Positions 18,335 through 28,667 are shown, counted from the first letter of the stretch. The stretch is DNA of 64,000 nt from Tenacibaculum sp. 190524A02b (GCF_964036645.1 NZ_OZ038525.1:744001-808000); one strand, 5' to 3'. Notes: a model not told the origin generated them from the sequence alone. Program-made: numbers and translations.

Positions 18335-18916
18335 TTATCCGTGTACTTTAGCTATATTTCCTCTGCCTTTCATCATTTCAGCTTCAAAAGCTAATAAATC
18401 ATCCCATTTTTTATCTACAATGTCTCTATCCATGTATTTACGAGCATATCCCAAAAATAAGGTATAATGATTGGCCTCAGAAACCATTAAGTCTGTATAA
18501 AATTGACTTAATTTTTCATCATCCATATTATCAGCAAATACTTTAAAACGTTCACAACTTCTTGCTTCAATTAAAGCAGCTACTAATAATCGATGAACTA
18601 AAGCTTCTTTTCTATTACCTGTATGCGGAAAAAACTTTTGTAGTTTTAAAGCGTAATCATTTTTAGTAGCCTGGCCTAAAACCATTCCTTTTTCAACCAT
18701 AATAGTATGAACCATTCTAAAATGCTCCATCTCTTCAATGGCAATATCACTCATATCTTTAACCAATTCCGTTTCCTCTGAGTAATTTATAATAATAGAA
18801 ACTGCATTTGATGCTGCTTTTTGCTCAGCAAAGGCGTGGTCTGTAAGCAATTGTTGCAATCCATCTTTAGCAACATCTACCCATGAAGTTTCTGTATCGA
18901 ATTTTAATCCTAACAT
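18335..18916 (-). CDS. miaE: tRNA-(ms2io6A)-hydroxylase (MiaE-like diiron protein)
   Basis: This 193-aa four-helix protein has the spaced diiron ligands of the MiaE family: E in DHAFAEQKAASNA, ExxH in AIEEMEHFRMVH, E in LIEARSCERF, and ExxH in VSEANHYTLF. MiaE uses O2 to hydroxylate the isopentenyl group of ms2i6A37 in tRNA. No signal peptide is present. With mnmE nearby, two tRNA-modification genes lie in this region, though not in one operon. Confidence 0.9.
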   Translation of the reverse strand: MLGLKFDTETSWVDVAKDGLQQLLTDHAFAEQKAASNAVSIIINYSEETELVKDMSDIAIEEMEHFRMVHTIMVEKGMVLGQATKNDYALKLQKFFPHTGNRKEALVHRLLVAALIEARSCERFKVFADNMDDEKLSQFYTDLMVSEANHYTLFLGYARKYMDRDIVDKKWDDLLAFEAEMMKGRGNIAKVHG

Positions 18917-19184
18917 AATAAAAAATTGAAAGTGTAAAAGTAAAATATAAGTACTAATTATACTACTAATTATATAAAATTAGCTAGATTTGTATTAGGT
19001 TTAGCCAGTAAAAAGGTGTAAAAAACCAGTTTTTAAAATTGCAAACAGAGTAAACTACACACGTAAATAACACGGATACTCATTGAAGTACTACGAATTC
19101 TAAATTTATGATTTATAAGTATGTATTTTAAAGTAATTTTAACACTGAATAATAAAACAAATTGTCAGACTCAATCAAAAAAAA

Positions 19185-22100
19185 ATGAAAAATAGCTTCG
19201 TAAAACTAGTCACTAAAGCAGTTAGTTTATCACTAGCACTAATACTTATAGTGTTCTTTCAATCATGTAAAAAAGAAAGAAAAGAAATAGAAAGCAATGC
19301 CAATGCTTATAGTGAGTACATTAGTGCATATCCTGATAAACTGCTTTCATCTACATCAAAGCTCCAATTTTTATTAGAAAAAACACCCGCTACAAATAAG
19401 GTAAACAATGATGTGTTTACTATTAAACCAAACGTAAAAGGAGAGGTAACTATTAAAGACAATATGCTAACCTTTATTCCAAAAGAAAAACTTAAAAACA
19501 ATCAAGAGTATTCAATAACCTTACATCTGGCAAAGTTGTTTGATAATGTAGAAAAAGGATTGAAAGATTTTACTGTAAAAGCTAAAACAAAAGAATTATT
19601 GTTTAGTGTTACTACACAATCACCAGCTGTATATGATAAAGATTGGTATTATATTGAAGGAGCATTAATGGCTAGTGATGTGATTGATAGTGATAAACTA
19701 ACGCGATTAATTACAGTAAGTTATGGAGGGAAAGAAAAAGCATTAAAGTTTGATACTACAGAAAAGTACGCATCAAAAGTATATTTTAAGATAGATAGCT
19801 TACAACGTTTTGAGGATGATAAACATGTGGAATTATCATGGAATGGTAAATCAGTAGCATCAAAATCTAAAGGAGAAAGTAACATTGTAATTACAGGGAA
19901 AAGTAACTTTAAAGTATTAGATATTAATGTAGCTGATGCAGATAAACAACACATTGAAATTAGTTTTTCAGATCCTATTAAAAAATTACAAGATTTAAAA
20001 GGGTTAATTCAGTTTGTAAATACGCAAAAAAGAAAGTTTACTTACAAAATAACTAATAATATTGTAAGCATATATCCAAAATCATCATTTAAAAATAAGG
20101 TTGAAATAGAGGTTTTTAAAGGAATAAAAAACACAGCAGGGTATTCTTTAAAAGAAGATTATAAAAAAACACTACACTTTCAACAGTTAAAACCATCGGT
20201 ACGTTTTATAAAAAGTGGAACTATTCTTCCAAATTCTGAAAACTTAAAAATAAATTTTAAAGCTACCAATTTAAAAGCTGTAGATGCAACGGTTTACAAA
20301 ATATACAAAAACAATGTATTACAGTTTTTGCAGTATAATAACATAGGAAATAAAGGGAACATACGTTATGTAGGACGCCCAGTAGCTAAGTACACTGTTG
20401 ATTTAGAAAACCAAGGAGTAAATATAGCCAATGAAAATGCCTTTGCGATTGATTTGTCTGATATTGTTACTGTAGAAAACGGGGCTATGTACCGTGTAGA
20501 ATTATCATTTAATAAAGAATATGCAGGCTACTCTTGTAGTGAGAACGAGGAAGAAAAAACGATTATATATGGTAAAAGAGAAATAGAAGAAGAAGTCTAT
20601 GATAATCCAAATCATTATAATAATGATTACTATAGTTATCGTTGGAATGATCGAGAAAACCCATGTACTACTTCTTATTATTATAATAAAGAAATCAGTA
20701 CTAACATAATTGCTACTAACTTAGGCGTAATAGTTAAAAAAGGAAATAATAATAAAACCTTTGTAGCGGTCACAAATATTGTAACAGCGGAAGTAGAAGA
20801 AGGAGCTAAGGTAACTTTATACAACCTTCAAAAACAACCAATCACATCTATAACTACAAATAAAGATGGAATAGCAGAGTTTGAAGGAAAAACCAATGCG
20901 TTTTTTGCTACGGTTACTAAAAATAACAATACTACATATATTAAACTAAATGACGGAAATGCCTTGTCTATGAGTAAGTTTGACGTTTCTGGAGCAAAAC
21001 TACAGAAAGGAATAACAGGTTATATATATGGAGAAAGAGGCGTTTGGCGTCCTGGAGATCAATTGTTTTTAACCTTTGTTTTAAATGACAATGCAAATCC
21101 TTTACCAGCACAACATCCAATTAAATTTGAATTAATTAATCCACAAGGAAAAATAATCCAACGTAAAATATCACATAAAAATGCAGCAAATATGTATGCA
21201 TTTTCACCAAAAACCAATTCAGAAGCAATAACAGGAAATTGGAAGTTAAGAGTAACGGTTGGAGGCGCAGTGTTTACTAAAACACTAAAAGTAGAAACCA
21301 TTAAACCTAACCGGTTAAAAATCAAGCTACAAACAGAAGGAGATATTGTTAAAGCAAATACTTCAATAGCTGGTGATGTAGAGGTAAAATGGCTACATGG
21401 AGCTATAGCAAGAGGATTAAAGCTAGACATCAATGGAAAGTTCACACAAACCAAGACAAGTTTCTCAAAGTTTAAAAATTATGCTTTTGATGATGTTACT
21501 AGACGATTTGGTACTGAAGAATTCCCTGTATTAAAAGGAAATTTGAATAACGAGGGTAAAACCACTTTTTCGGTACGTCCAAAACTAGATAACAAAGCAC
21601 CAGGAATGTTAAAAGCTAGTTTTATAACTAAAGTTTATGAAAATGGAGGAGATTTTAGTACCGATGTTTTTACTAAAAAAGTATCACCTTATAGTAGTTA
21701 TGTAGGTTTGTTAAATGCTGAAGAACCTCAATCTAAAAACTATTTATTTACAGGTGAAAATTACACTTTCAATCTAGCTTCTGTAAATGAAAATGGTAAA
21801 GGAGTAGCAAATACTATTGAAGTAGAGGTGTATAAACTTTCTTGGAGATGGTGGTGGAGTACAGATGATAATGGATTGTCAAGTTACGATGGAAGTCGTT
21901 ATCACCAATCATACAAAACGCTTCAAGTAAAAACAAATAGTAATGGTAAAGGGACTTTTAAATTAAAGATAGATGAGAATGACTGGGGGCGTTATTTGAT
22001 AAAAGTAAAAGATAAAAAAAGTAAACACGTTTCGTCATCAATTGTATATTTTGATTGGCCTTCATATTACGGTAAAAAAAGAGGCAGCCAAGATAAAACA

Positions 22101-24710
22101 AATGCTACCATGCTTGTGTTTTCTAGTGATAAGGAAAGTTATAAAGTAGATGAAACCGCTACTATAAAATTTCCATCCTCTAAAGGAGGAAGAGCATTGA
22201 TTACTATTGAAAATGGTACAGAAGTTTTAGATCATTTTTGGGTAGCTACAGAAGATAAACAAACTACCTTTAGCTTTCCGGTATTGGCAAACTACACACC
22301 AAATGTTTTTGTAAATATATCTTTATTACAAAAACATAGTCAAACAGTTAATGATTTACCTATTCGAATGTATGGATCTATTCCAATGCTAGTACACAAT
22401 CCAGCAACTAAACTGGAGCCTGTAATTCAATTAGCAGAAGAATTACGCCCAGAGTCAACTGCTAAGATTACTGTTAAGGAACAAAATGGAAAACCAATGA
22501 CGTATACAGTGGCATTGGTAGATGAAGGGTTATTAGATTTAACCCGTTTTAAAACACCAAACCCATGGAATACATTCTATGCACGTCAATCATTAGGGGT
22601 AAAAACATGGGATATCTTTGATGATGTCATTGGAGCCTATGGAGGGAAAGTAAATCAAATATTAAGTATTGGTGGAGATGAGGCAGAAGCAGGAAGTAAA
22701 AACAAAAAAGCCAACAGATTTAAGCCAATGGTAAGTTATATTGGGCCATTTACCTTAGAAAAAGGTAAAAGTAAAGAACACAATATTAAAATACCAAAGT
22801 ATGTAGGTTCAGTAAAAGCCATGGTAGTAGCAACAGATACTAATAAAGAAGCTTATGGAAGCACCGAAAAAACGGCTTTTGTTAGAAAACCTGTAATGAT
22901 TTTAGCATCCTTGCCGCGTAAAATAACACCACAAGAAACCGTAACATTACCTGTAACAGTATTTGCTATGAAACCTTCTGTAAAGAATGTAAAAGTTACC
23001 GTTGCACCTAATGAAGCATATACAATTGAAGGAAACAGCACACAAACAGTATCATTTAGTCAGCCAGATGAGAAAATGACTTATTTTACTTTGAAAGTAA
23101 ACGATTTTAAAGGAATAGGAAAAGTAAAGATTGATGCAAGTTCAGGAAGAGAAAAAGCATCTTATGAGGTTGAAATAGATGTGTTAAACCCTAATCCAGT
23201 AACTACAGAAGTAAAAGATTTAGTATTAAAAGCTAATGAACAGAGTGAGCTAAGCTTTACCACTTTTGGTACTCAAGGAACCAATGAAGCTAGTATTGAG
23301 TTATCTACTTTACCACCTATGAATTTTACCAAACGCATGGAATATTTAATAAGATATCCACATGGTTGTGTTGAACAAACCACTTCTAGTGCATTCCCAC
23401 AGTTGTATTTATCTGAATTATTTGAGTTAACGGCCAATAAAAAACAATCTATAGAAAGAAATATAAAAGCAACTATTTTAAGATTGTCAGACTTTCAATT
23501 ACCAAATGGAGGATTGTCGTATTGGCAAGGCAATAGCAAAGCAAATAGTTGGGGAACTTCTTACGCTGGTCATTTTATGATAGAAGCCGCTAAAAAAGGA
23601 TATGCCTTACCAATAGGCTTTCGTTCTAAATGGGTAAACTATCAAAAGCAGCAAGCTCGTAATTGGAGATATAGTAGTACTGCTTATGATAATAATGTGG
23701 TATCTCAAGCATATAGGTTATATACATTGAGTTTAGCTAACAGTCCAGATTTAGCATCTATGAACCGATTAAGAGAAACTACAGGCATTTCAGATCAAGC
23801 CAAAATGCGTTTGGCAGCAGCTTATGCTTTAATTGGTAAAAAATCTACAGCAACAGTTATTTTACAAACATTAAAAGGAGATGCTTATACTAGCAGTAGT
23901 TACTATAATTATGGTTCAAGTACTCGTAATAAAGCCATGGCTTTAGAAACCTACATATTATTAAATGATGACAGTAAGGCTATAAAATTAGCAAAAGAAA
24001 TAGCAGAAACTTTGTCTGGTGAAAAGTGGATGAGTACACAAACCACAGCTTATAGTTTACTAGCCATAAGTCAGTTTGCATTACAAAATGGAGAAAATAC
24101 AGGCGTACAGGCTAAGTATACTCTTAATAGCGCTAATGATAAGATAAATACAAGTAAGGCATTGTTTACAAAAGATGTATTAAACCTTCAAAAAGACAAT
24201 AAGTTTACGATAAGCAATTTAAGTAAAGGTGTTTTATACGTTCGTATTTTAAATAAAGGAATTTTACCAGTAGGAGAGGAGAAAGTAGTTCAAAATAATT
24301 TGCAAGCAACTATAGTTTATAAAACTAAAAACGGCGTAACAATTTCTCCAGATAACATATCACAAGGAACTAATTTTGTAGCAGAACTAACCCTTAAAAA
24401 TACTACAGCTACTAAGGTGGAAAATGTAGCGTTAACCCAATACATCCCATCTGGATGGGAAATTGTAAATACACGATTTACAGATTTTGGAAACAATACC
24501 ATTTCATCTAAAGTTGATTATACAGATATACGTGATGCAAGTATTAGTAATTATTTTACCTTAAATGCCTATCAAACTAAAACGTTTAGAGTGTTATTAA
24601 ATGCATCGTATTTAGGTACCTATTATTTACCAGGATTACAAGCTGAAGCCATGTATGATAATGATTATATAGTTAGAAATAAAGGAAAATGGATTAGGGT
24701 AGTTAAGTAA
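19185..24710 (+). CDS. Bacterial alpha-2-macroglobulin lipoprotein
   Basis: An 1841-aa lipoprotein (lipobox FFQSC, Cys28, then KKE). N-terminal MG domains lead to GYIYGERGVWRPGDQLFLTF near residue 612, the A2M MG signature. The bait-region neighbourhood is followed by the A2M domain (VALVDEGLLDLTRFKTPNPW) and the thioester site PHGCVEQTTSS, with Cys1395 and Gln1398 intact. A helical TED domain follows (GGLSYWQGNSKANSWGTSYAGHFM). Bacterial A2Ms trap periplasmic or external proteases and usually pair with the peptidoglycan synthase PbpC, which is absent here. An Asn/Tyr-rich loop near 470-500 is unusual. Confidence 0.92.
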   Translation: MKNSFVKLVTKAVSLSLALILIVFFQSCKKERKEIESNANAYSEYISAYPDKLLSSTSKLQFLLEKTPATNKVNNDVFTIKPNVKGEVTIKDNMLTFIPKEKLKNNQEYSITLHLAKLFDNVEKGLKDFTVKAKTKELLFSVTTQSPAVYDKDWYYIEGALMASDVIDSDKLTRLITVSYGGKEKALKFDTTEKYASKVYFKIDSLQRFEDDKHVELSWNGKSVASKSKGESNIVITGKSNFKVLDINVADADKQHIEISFSDPIKKLQDLKGLIQFVNTQKRKFTYKITNNIVSIYPKSSFKNKVEIEVFKGIKNTAGYSLKEDYKKTLHFQQLKPSVRFIKSGTILPNSENLKINFKATNLKAVDATVYKIYKNNVLQFLQYNNIGNKGNIRYVGRPVAKYTVDLENQGVNIANENAFAIDLSDIVTVENGAMYRVELSFNKEYAGYSCSENEEEKTIIYGKREIEEEVYDNPNHYNNDYYSYRWNDRENPCTTSYYYNKEISTNIIATNLGVIVKKGNNNKTFVAVTNIVTAEVEEGAKVTLYNLQKQPITSITTNKDGIAEFEGKTNAFFATVTKNNNTTYIKLNDGNALSMSKFDVSGAKLQKGITGYIYGERGVWRPGDQLFLTFVLNDNANPLPAQHPIKFELINPQGKIIQRKISHKNAANMYAFSPKTNSEAITGNWKLRVTVGGAVFTKTLKVETIKPNRLKIKLQTEGDIVKANTSIAGDVEVKWLHGAIARGLKLDINGKFTQTKTSFSKFKNYAFDDVTRRFGTEEFPVLKGNLNNEGKTTFSVRPKLDNKAPGMLKASFITKVYENGGDFSTDVFTKKVSPYSSYVGLLNAEEPQSKNYLFTGENYTFNLASVNENGKGVANTIEVEVYKLSWRWWWSTDDNGLSSYDGSRYHQSYKTLQVKTNSNGKGTFKLKIDENDWGRYLIKVKDKKSKHVSSSIVYFDWPSYYGKKRGSQDKTNATMLVFSSDKESYKVDETATIKFPSSKGGRALITIENGTEVLDHFWVATEDKQTTFSFPVLANYTPNVFVNISLLQKHSQTVNDLPIRMYGSIPMLVHNPATKLEPVIQLAEELRPESTAKITVKEQNGKPMTYTVALVDEGLLDLTRFKTPNPWNTFYARQSLGVKTWDIFDDVIGAYGGKVNQILSIGGDEAEAGSKNKKANRFKPMVSYIGPFTLEKGKSKEHNIKIPKYVGSVKAMVVATDTNKEAYGSTEKTAFVRKPVMILASLPRKITPQETVTLPVTVFAMKPSVKNVKVTVAPNEAYTIEGNSTQTVSFSQPDEKMTYFTLKVNDFKGIGKVKIDASSGREKASYEVEIDVLNPNPVTTEVKDLVLKANEQSELSFTTFGTQGTNEASIELSTLPPMNFTKRMEYLIRYPHGCVEQTTSSAFPQLYLSELFELTANKKQSIERNIKATILRLSDFQLPNGGLSYWQGNSKANSWGTSYAGHFMIEAAKKGYALPIGFRSKWVNYQKQQARNWRYSSTAYDNNVVSQAYRLYTLSLANSPDLASMNRLRETTGISDQAKMRLAAAYALIGKKSTATVILQTLKGDAYTSSSYYNYGSSTRNKAMALETYILLNDDSKAIKLAKEIAETLSGEKWMSTQTTAYSLLAISQFALQNGENTGVQAKYTLNSANDKINTSKALFTKDVLNLQKDNKFTISNLSKGVLYVRILNKGILPVGEEKVVQNNLQATIVYKTKNGVTISPDNISQGTNFVAELTLKNTTATKVENVALTQYIPSGWEIVNTRFTDFGNNTISSKVDYTDIRDASISNYFTLNAYQTKTFRVLLNASYLGTYYLPGLQAEAMYDNDYIVRNKGKWIRVVK

Positions 24711-24735
24711 CATAACTAACTCAAATAGTATAAAG

Positions 24736-24770
24736 CACTCAATTTTTTATTAAGATTGAGTGTTTTTTTT
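24736..24770 (+). terminator. Intrinsic terminator after the A2M gene
   Basis: Stem CACTCAAT / ATTGAGTG with an 11-nt loop, followed by T8. Confidence 0.85.
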
Positions 24771-24898
24771 GAGTCATTTTATATAATTTATAATATTAAA
24801 TTTTAAATTATTGATTATATTTATGTCTCTGGTAATCAGTTTTTTTTTACCTTTTTCAATCTACTACTATAAATAAAATATAAAAATACGTACAAGGT

Positions 24899-25342
24899 AT
24901 GGTTAAGATGTATTTATTGTTTGTAGTGCTGTTTTTCTTTCATGGTGAAGATGTATCGACTTATACACTTACTAAAATTAATAATACACTTTATGTCAAA
25001 GCAAAGCTAGATACTTCGGATATAGTTTCGGCATTAAAAAAAGATAGTCGCCAAATAAAAAAGATAGATTTGGAAAACTATTTTATAAACCATACTACTT
25101 ATAAAGTAAATAAAGAAAAAGCATCTTTAGAAATAATTGATTTTGTTATAGAACCTCACCATGTTATTATTAAAGGTTCTTTCAAAAAGAAATATGGAAA
25201 AATTAAAGAATTACAAATTAAAAACACAGCACTTTTTGAAGTAAATAGCAAGCAATCAAATATTATTGAAATTAGATTTGATGATATGGTTAGAGATTTT
25301 TTAATCAATAAACAAAAGCCCATATTAAATATAACATTTTAA
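24899..25342 (+). CDS. DUF6702-like protein
   Basis: This 147-aa protein has a hydrophobic N-terminus (MVKMYLLFVVLFFFHGEDVS). Its body resembles the DUF6702 protein at 36499-36993 in order of elements: small beta strands, a LENYFINHTTYKVN segment, a (L)QIKNTALFEVNSKQSNIIEIRF segment matching IEVQNDILIEHFPDQQNLIRV there, and a hydrophobic end. Sequence identity is low, so homology is a moderate inference. The function is unknown. It lies 11 bp before the sulfatase fusion and may be co-transcribed with it. Confidence 0.6.
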   Translation: MVKMYLLFVVLFFFHGEDVSTYTLTKINNTLYVKAKLDTSDIVSALKKDSRQIKKIDLENYFINHTTYKVNKEKASLEIIDFVIEPHHVIIKGSFKKKYGKIKELQIKNTALFEVNSKQSNIIEIRFDDMVRDFLINKQKPILNITF

Positions 25343-25353
25343 TCCCCAATATC

Positions 25354-27966
25354 ATGACTTATTTAGTCCATAAAAACTTTTTTAAAAAAGCAAGAAACTT
25401 GTTAATAATAAGTTGTTTGTTAAATGCAAGTTTCCTTTTATCTCAAAACACTCCCAATATATTATGTATTGTAGCGGATGATTTAGGAATTGATGCTTTG
25501 CATGCTTCAGATTATGGGATTTCACTATCAAGTCAGCCAATAACACCTAATATTCAATCACTAAAAAATGATGGAATCTCTTTTTTAAATACATGGGCAA
25601 CTCCACAATGTACAACTACAAGAGCCTCAGTAATTAGTGGTAAATACGGAATAAATTCAGGGGTAAGAAATGTTCCCGATAATTTAGAGGTAACACATCA
25701 ATCTATATTCACGTATATAAACAATAACATAACTACAAGTTATGCTAAAGCTGCAATAGGAAAATGGCATATATCAAACCCAGTAAATACAAACCATCCA
25801 CAAAGCCATGGAGCAGATTATTATGAAGGGGTAATCTCTGGAACTATAAATGATTATTATTCTTGGGAAAAGGTAGATAATAATGGACAAACCATACAAG
25901 TAAATGAATACGTAACAAAACATTTAACAGATGTGGCTTCTAGTTGGATTTCTAGTCAAACAAAGCCATGGTTTTTATGGCTAGCGCATATTGCTCCACA
26001 TACGCCATTTCATCAGCCACCATCTGGCACCTATTCACAAACCGATCTTTCAGGAAATAGAGGAATGTATTTAGCAGCTATTGAGTCTTTAGATTATTAT
26101 ATAGGTGAGTTGTTAAATAATATGGATCAAGCAACAAGAGATAATACTGTAATTATATTTATAGGAGATAATGGTACACCTAATGGAGTAGCAAGATATT
26201 TTCCAAGCGGACATGGAAAAACATCCATGTATGAAGGAGGATTAAGAGTACCTATGATAATTAGTGGAAAAGGAGTTATAAGAAAAGGGAAATTAGAAAG
26301 TGGATTAGCGCAAGTAAATGATATTTATGCAACCACTGTAGAATTGCTAGGGAAAGATTTACAAGGAGGTATCTATAATAGTTACAGCCTAGCAGACGCA
26401 TTAACAACTGAAAATACCATAACTAGACCATATATTTATTCAGATTATATAGATAACGGTGTTGAATATTGGGCAATTAGAAACAATACTTATAAATTAA
26501 TAGAGAATGAAAATGGAGGAGCAGAATTTTACAATGTAGTAAATGATTTAGAGGAAAATAATAATTTGATAGGACTTCTTACAAATGATGAAACAAAAAT
26601 ACTCAATGAATTAAAAACTGAAGCAGCTAAAATAAGAAATGGATGGTCTTGTCAAGATGACATTTTAAATGGAGAAGAAACAACAATAGATGCTTGTGCT
26701 AATTGTCCAACAGATGTATTAAGTTCAACCAATATTGGTTGTTGTGACACCTCTAGCCAACCAAGTATTTATTATGAATATTATGAAAATAACCTACGTA
26801 AAATATATAGCAATAGCTACCCAAATCATGATTTTTGTTATAAAAACACAAGCAGTGTACCTACACAAAGCTATCATGAGTTGGAAATGGATTTAGACCC
26901 AGTTATTTCAGGGACAATAACCAATGTAATTAACCAGAATTCAGGTCGTCCAGCAACTACTTTCGGAGTCGCACTTAATGGCGTTATGTTTGCACCAGGT
27001 CCAGCACTACCATTTGTATTTTTAAACCCAACCACCAATGAGTATAACTGGAACTGGGTTTTTGAGCCTACTAATAACCAAGGGGCAGGAAGTGATAAGG
27101 TGAGTTTAGACTGTGCTTCTGCCCATACCAGTAATTCACATGGATATCATTACCATGGAGAAATGTTTTCATATTTAGAAAATGAAATAACAGGAATAAC
27201 AACAGCAACTACAGTTAATGAAATTATTCAAATAGGATGGGCAGCAGATGGATTTCCAATTCTTTATAAATTTGGGCCAGATGCTACAGGTGCTATAAAA
27301 GCTTTACAACCCAGTTATAAATTAAAAGAAGGAGAAAGACCAGGAGACGGAACTACAGCTCCTTGTGGACCTTATTCAGGCAAGTATACTAATGATTATG
27401 AATATCAGGAAGGTTTAGGAGATTTAGATGAATGTAATGGTAAGGCATCAAATATAACATTGCAAACAGCTAATGGTACAGAAACTTTTGAATATTTTTA
27501 TGTAATAACATCAACATTTCCCCAAATACCTAGATGTTTGGTTGGTAATGTGAATAGTACATTTGCAAATGCCCAAGTAACAGGAACAGATGCTGATGGA
27601 GATGGGTTTATAGCTGCTATAGATTGTGATGATACCAATGCAGCTATACATCCGAATGCCACTGAAATTCCAGGAAATGACATTGATGAAAACTGTGATG
27701 GCAGTAAAGTACTTAATACTAAAGAGTATGATTATCCCTCAGTCAATATGTTGTATAACATACATACTTCTGTAGTTAGACTAATCAAAAACAATATTTC
27801 ATCCTATACAGTAAAATTATACGATGTTAAAGGCAAGGAAATAATGAATTTTGATAATAGCCCAGAGTTTATATCAATTAAAAATTTACCAAACGGCATG
27901 TATGTTCTCAACATAAAAAGTGAAATTAAAAACATTAAACAAACCTATAAACTAGTAAAAAAATAA
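25354..27966 (+). CDS. Sulfatase / YHYH / MopE-like modular T9SS protein
   Basis: After a signal region (ending SFLLSQ) residues 32-420 form a type I sulfatase: ILCIVADDLGID metal site, CTTTRASVISGKYG with Cys86 as the formylglycine precursor, KWHISNP, and IIFIGDNG. Residue +2 from the Cys is Thr rather than the usual Pro or Ala. Residues about 490-730 carry a YHYH domain (SHGYHYHGEM, GWAADGFPI). Next is a MopE-type metal-binding motif (DADGDGFIAAIDCDDTNAAI... DENCDG near 747-785). The end is a T9SS sorting domain (NGMYVLNI). It is secreted; the substrate of the sulfatase module is unknown. Confidence 0.88.
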   Translation: MTYLVHKNFFKKARNLLIISCLLNASFLLSQNTPNILCIVADDLGIDALHASDYGISLSSQPITPNIQSLKNDGISFLNTWATPQCTTTRASVISGKYGINSGVRNVPDNLEVTHQSIFTYINNNITTSYAKAAIGKWHISNPVNTNHPQSHGADYYEGVISGTINDYYSWEKVDNNGQTIQVNEYVTKHLTDVASSWISSQTKPWFLWLAHIAPHTPFHQPPSGTYSQTDLSGNRGMYLAAIESLDYYIGELLNNMDQATRDNTVIIFIGDNGTPNGVARYFPSGHGKTSMYEGGLRVPMIISGKGVIRKGKLESGLAQVNDIYATTVELLGKDLQGGIYNSYSLADALTTENTITRPYIYSDYIDNGVEYWAIRNNTYKLIENENGGAEFYNVVNDLEENNNLIGLLTNDETKILNELKTEAAKIRNGWSCQDDILNGEETTIDACANCPTDVLSSTNIGCCDTSSQPSIYYEYYENNLRKIYSNSYPNHDFCYKNTSSVPTQSYHELEMDLDPVISGTITNVINQNSGRPATTFGVALNGVMFAPGPALPFVFLNPTTNEYNWNWVFEPTNNQGAGSDKVSLDCASAHTSNSHGYHYHGEMFSYLENEITGITTATTVNEIIQIGWAADGFPILYKFGPDATGAIKALQPSYKLKEGERPGDGTTAPCGPYSGKYTNDYEYQEGLGDLDECNGKASNITLQTANGTETFEYFYVITSTFPQIPRCLVGNVNSTFANAQVTGTDADGDGFIAAIDCDDTNAAIHPNATEIPGNDIDENCDGSKVLNTKEYDYPSVNMLYNIHTSVVRLIKNNISSYTVKLYDVKGKEIMNFDNSPEFISIKNLPNGMYVLNIKSEIKNIKQTYKLVKK

Positions 27967-27968
27967 AA

Positions 27969-27995
27969 TCCCACAACTATTTAATAGTTGCGGGA
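27969..27995 (+). terminator. Hairpin after the sulfatase gene
   Basis: TCCCACAACTATT pairs with AATAGTTGCGGGA with one mismatch and a 1-nt loop, 3 bp after the stop. It lacks a strong T-run, so termination or 3'-end protection are both possible. Confidence 0.55.
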
Positions 27996-28114
27996 AATAA
28001 TTGCTATGAAATATAACACAGGAGTCGTCGCCTAGTGTTTCGGTTATTCTTCTTTTTTAATTTCAATATCCGTGCCAATTCTATTTAGCATAACTCAATC
28101 TATAATATGTAAAA

Positions 28115-28248
28115 CACCAGTGTAATACGCATACCCATTTTGGTTTTTGTTTGAAGTATTAGTGAAATGTTAATTTCTGGTACGGTTATACGCCATCGCA
28201 AACTGTTAGGGGGCATTATCCTGAACAGTACACTTTGATACACTGGTG
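28115..28248. repeat. Long-range inverted repeat CACCAGTGT / ACACTGGTG
   Basis: Perfect 9-bp arms at 28115-28123 and 28240-28248, 116 bp apart, with an inner TAATAC / GTATTA pair at 28123-28128 and 28156-28161. The same core recurs at 28331-28383. The enclosed sequence is somewhat richer in GC than its surroundings. Confidence 0.5.
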
Positions 28249-28330
28249 AACTAATTTTAGATTATCTCATTTTTTATATAAGAATATTTTATCAAGAGTT
28301 ATAAAAAACTATTGACTATCTCGAACTAAA

Positions 28331-28383
28331 GCACTGGTCAGTTGTTTACCACCTACTACTAATAGTAAACAAAATACCAGTGC
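28331..28383. repeat. Two-tier stem-loop
   Basis: Outer arms GCACTGGT / ACCAGTGC and inner arms TTGTTTAC / GTAAACAA, each 8 bp and perfect, are separated by symmetric 3-nt internal loops (cag and aat) and close on a 15-nt loop. Such precise symmetry is unlikely by chance in AT-rich DNA. Confidence 0.6.
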
Positions 28384-28455
28384 AATATATAGCTCGGGGA
28401 TAATATTGTTTTACTGTATTATACAATTAAAAAAAAATTGTTTTAAAAGCTGAAT

Positions 28456-28495
28456 AAAAACGCCTCATTCTCTAGCTAAAAAGAGGCGTTTTTAA
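28456..28495. terminator. Isolated terminator-like hairpin
   Basis: A perfect 11-bp stem (AAAAACGCCTC / GAGGCGTTTTT) with a 16-nt loop. No gene ends nearby: the sulfatase gene ends 490 bp upstream and the LuxR gene ends 445 bp away on the other strand. It may end an unannotated small RNA or act as a bidirectional stop. Confidence 0.6.
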
Positions 28496-28667
28496 GTTAT
28501 AAAGAATGTATCGTTTAAAATTTTTTTAGAAAAACCCCGACAAAAAAGTTTTTTAGATATACTCCTTATGTTTACATTTTCTTTAGTAGCGATTCCCCCA
28601 AATTTTAAAGCTAACAAAATTCTGAATATGTAGAATTTTGTATGTAAAAAAATGATTAAATACACTG

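Noticed and set aside
21059..21454. Minus-strand frame within the alpha-2-macroglobulin gene
   Set aside because: No family resemblance, and it lies wholly opposite a gene with conserved motifs throughout.
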